A DNA stretch of 14,643 nucleotides from the NCBI GenBank assembly GCA_031290315.1, contig JAITNS010000077.1, positions 1-14,643 of the forward strand. Reading direction: 5' to 3'. Under the pieces are notes generated by a model. It ran no database searches. It was not told the origin of the DNA and worked only from the letters and a program-made list of their open reading frames with translations. The position numbers and the translations under genes are program-made. Shown here in pieces: positions 14,247 to 14,643 of the stretch; the stretch's first letter is position 1; the number at the start of each line of letters is the position of its first letter. The stretch is from Puniceicoccales bacterium (GTDB lineage Bacteria; Verrucomicrobiota; Verrucomicrobiia; Opitutales; LL51).

Positions 14247-14335
14247 GGAGAGGTGGCAGAGTGGTTGATTGTACCTGACTCGAAATCAGGCGTACTGTAA
14301 CGGTACCGAGGGTTCAAATCCCTCCCTCTCCGCCA
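14247..14335 (+). tRNA. tRNA-Ser (anticodon CGA)
   Basis: The acceptor stem GGAGAGG pairs with CCTCTCC, followed by G and an encoded CCA (14333-14335). The anticodon arm CCTGA-CTCGAAA-TCAGG gives anticodon CGA. A long variable arm (GTAC...GTAC) marks class II. The T arm is GAGGG-TTCAAAT-CCCTC. Its first 25 bases differ from tRNA-Ser(UGA) at 11950 by only one base. Confidence 0.97.
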
Positions 14336-14643
14336 AATTTTTTAAAAAAAATTATAAGAATGGGGCTCCGCCCCATACCCCGCCAGGGGATAGTATCCCC
14401 TGGACCTCCTTTATGGCCCTAGATTAGGTGCCGTTGGCATCTAACCTAGGGCCAAGGATCCGTTCAAAGAATATTATTCTTTGAACTTATTTAAATGCGG
14501 CCAGGCATTGTGGTTCGCCCTGGAACACGTGCAATGCACGTGATCCAGGGCGGTCCCAAGGTCCAGGAAACTACGTTTCCTGGCGAGGATTATAAGGGCG
14601 AGTAGCCCTTATTTACTTCTTATATTTTCCATTAAGAAATTTA
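14336..14643. other. Non-coding right end of window (308 bases)
   Basis: After the tRNA comes an A/T-only stretch (14336-14358), then the hairpin array (14360-14612), then AT-rich sequence to the window edge. I see no protein gene or recognisable RNA family. The array continues to within about 30 bases of the edge, so its true right limit is unknown. Confidence 0.7.
14360..14612. repeat. Array of seven consecutive strong hairpins, function unknown
   Basis: This non-coding stretch is almost entirely inverted repeats. The hairpins are: 14360-14376 (7 bp, loop TCC); 14383-14403 (9-10 bp); 14414-14454 (9 bp, one A-C mismatch, 9 bp, loop GTT); 14462-14486 (11 bp, loop ATT); 14516-14552 (9 bp, one A-A mismatch, 7 bp, loop AAT); 14563-14583 (9 bp, loop TAC); 14592-14612 (8 bp, five-base loop). 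A weaker one (AATGC/GCATT, 14494-14509) fills the main gap. Stem sequences differ from each other, though several begin or end CCAGG/CCTGG. G+C content is clearly higher than in neighbouring DNA. None except perhaps the last is followed by a T-rich run, so they are not ordinary terminators. I found no open reading frame here. Confidence 0.85.

Noticed and set aside
14360..14403. Rho-independent terminator for tRNA-Ser(CGA)
   Set aside because: The first hairpins are GC-rich but are followed by C-rich sequence, not a T tract.
14360..14612. CRISPR array
   Set aside because: The repeated feature is self-complementarity, not a shared direct repeat; stem sequences differ from each other and there are no uniform spacers.

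Overview
The window is AT-rich bacterial chromosome. It looks like an obligate intracellular, LPS-bearing member of the Planctomycetes-Verrucomicrobia-Chlamydiae group. A verrucomicrobial (Opitutales/Puniceicoccales-like) symbiont is my best guess from the style of the DnaG and RpoD proteins. The evidence for intracellular life is a plastid/Chlamydia/Rickettsia-type ATP/ADP translocase, an aromatic amino-acid importer, and a decaying gene beside intact housekeeping genes. A KDO activation enzyme (KdsB) implies lipopolysaccharide. The taxonomic placement is inference from protein motifs only.

Layout, left to right. (1) Positions 1-4565, minus strand: housekeeping genes, dnaG overlapping rpoD by 26 bases, then the 5' part of pheT, which runs off the left edge. 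(2) 4762-7230, plus strand: a SNF2-family DNA translocase, divergent from dnaG. (3) 7231-7457: short intergenic DNA with one tiny possible ORF and a strong hairpin. (4) 7458-9158, minus strand: a large unrecognised protein that is probably exported. It has two unrelated sets of internal tandem repeats, one of them made of 11-residue helical units reminiscent of synuclein or LEA proteins. (5) 9363-10889, plus strand: the nucleotide transporter, followed by a clear terminator. (6) 11048-11941: a 33-residue basic protein of the bS22/COX24 type, then kdsB, then tRNA-Ser(UGA) only eight bases on. (7) About 12120-12901: a kinase-like pseudogene broken by at least three frame changes. (8) 12910-14103, minus strand: a Tyr/Trp permease. 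(9) 14247-14335: tRNA-Ser(CGA). (10) 14360-14612: an unexplained run of seven consecutive strong hairpins, far richer in G+C than its surroundings.

The genes do not form one pathway. The shared theme is a reduced genome that keeps replication priming, the main sigma factor, tRNA charging and envelope sugar activation while importing nucleotides and aromatic amino acids. The most unusual items are the hairpin array at the right end, the repeat protein at 7458-9158, and a DnaG whose zinc-binding ligands are mostly lost.
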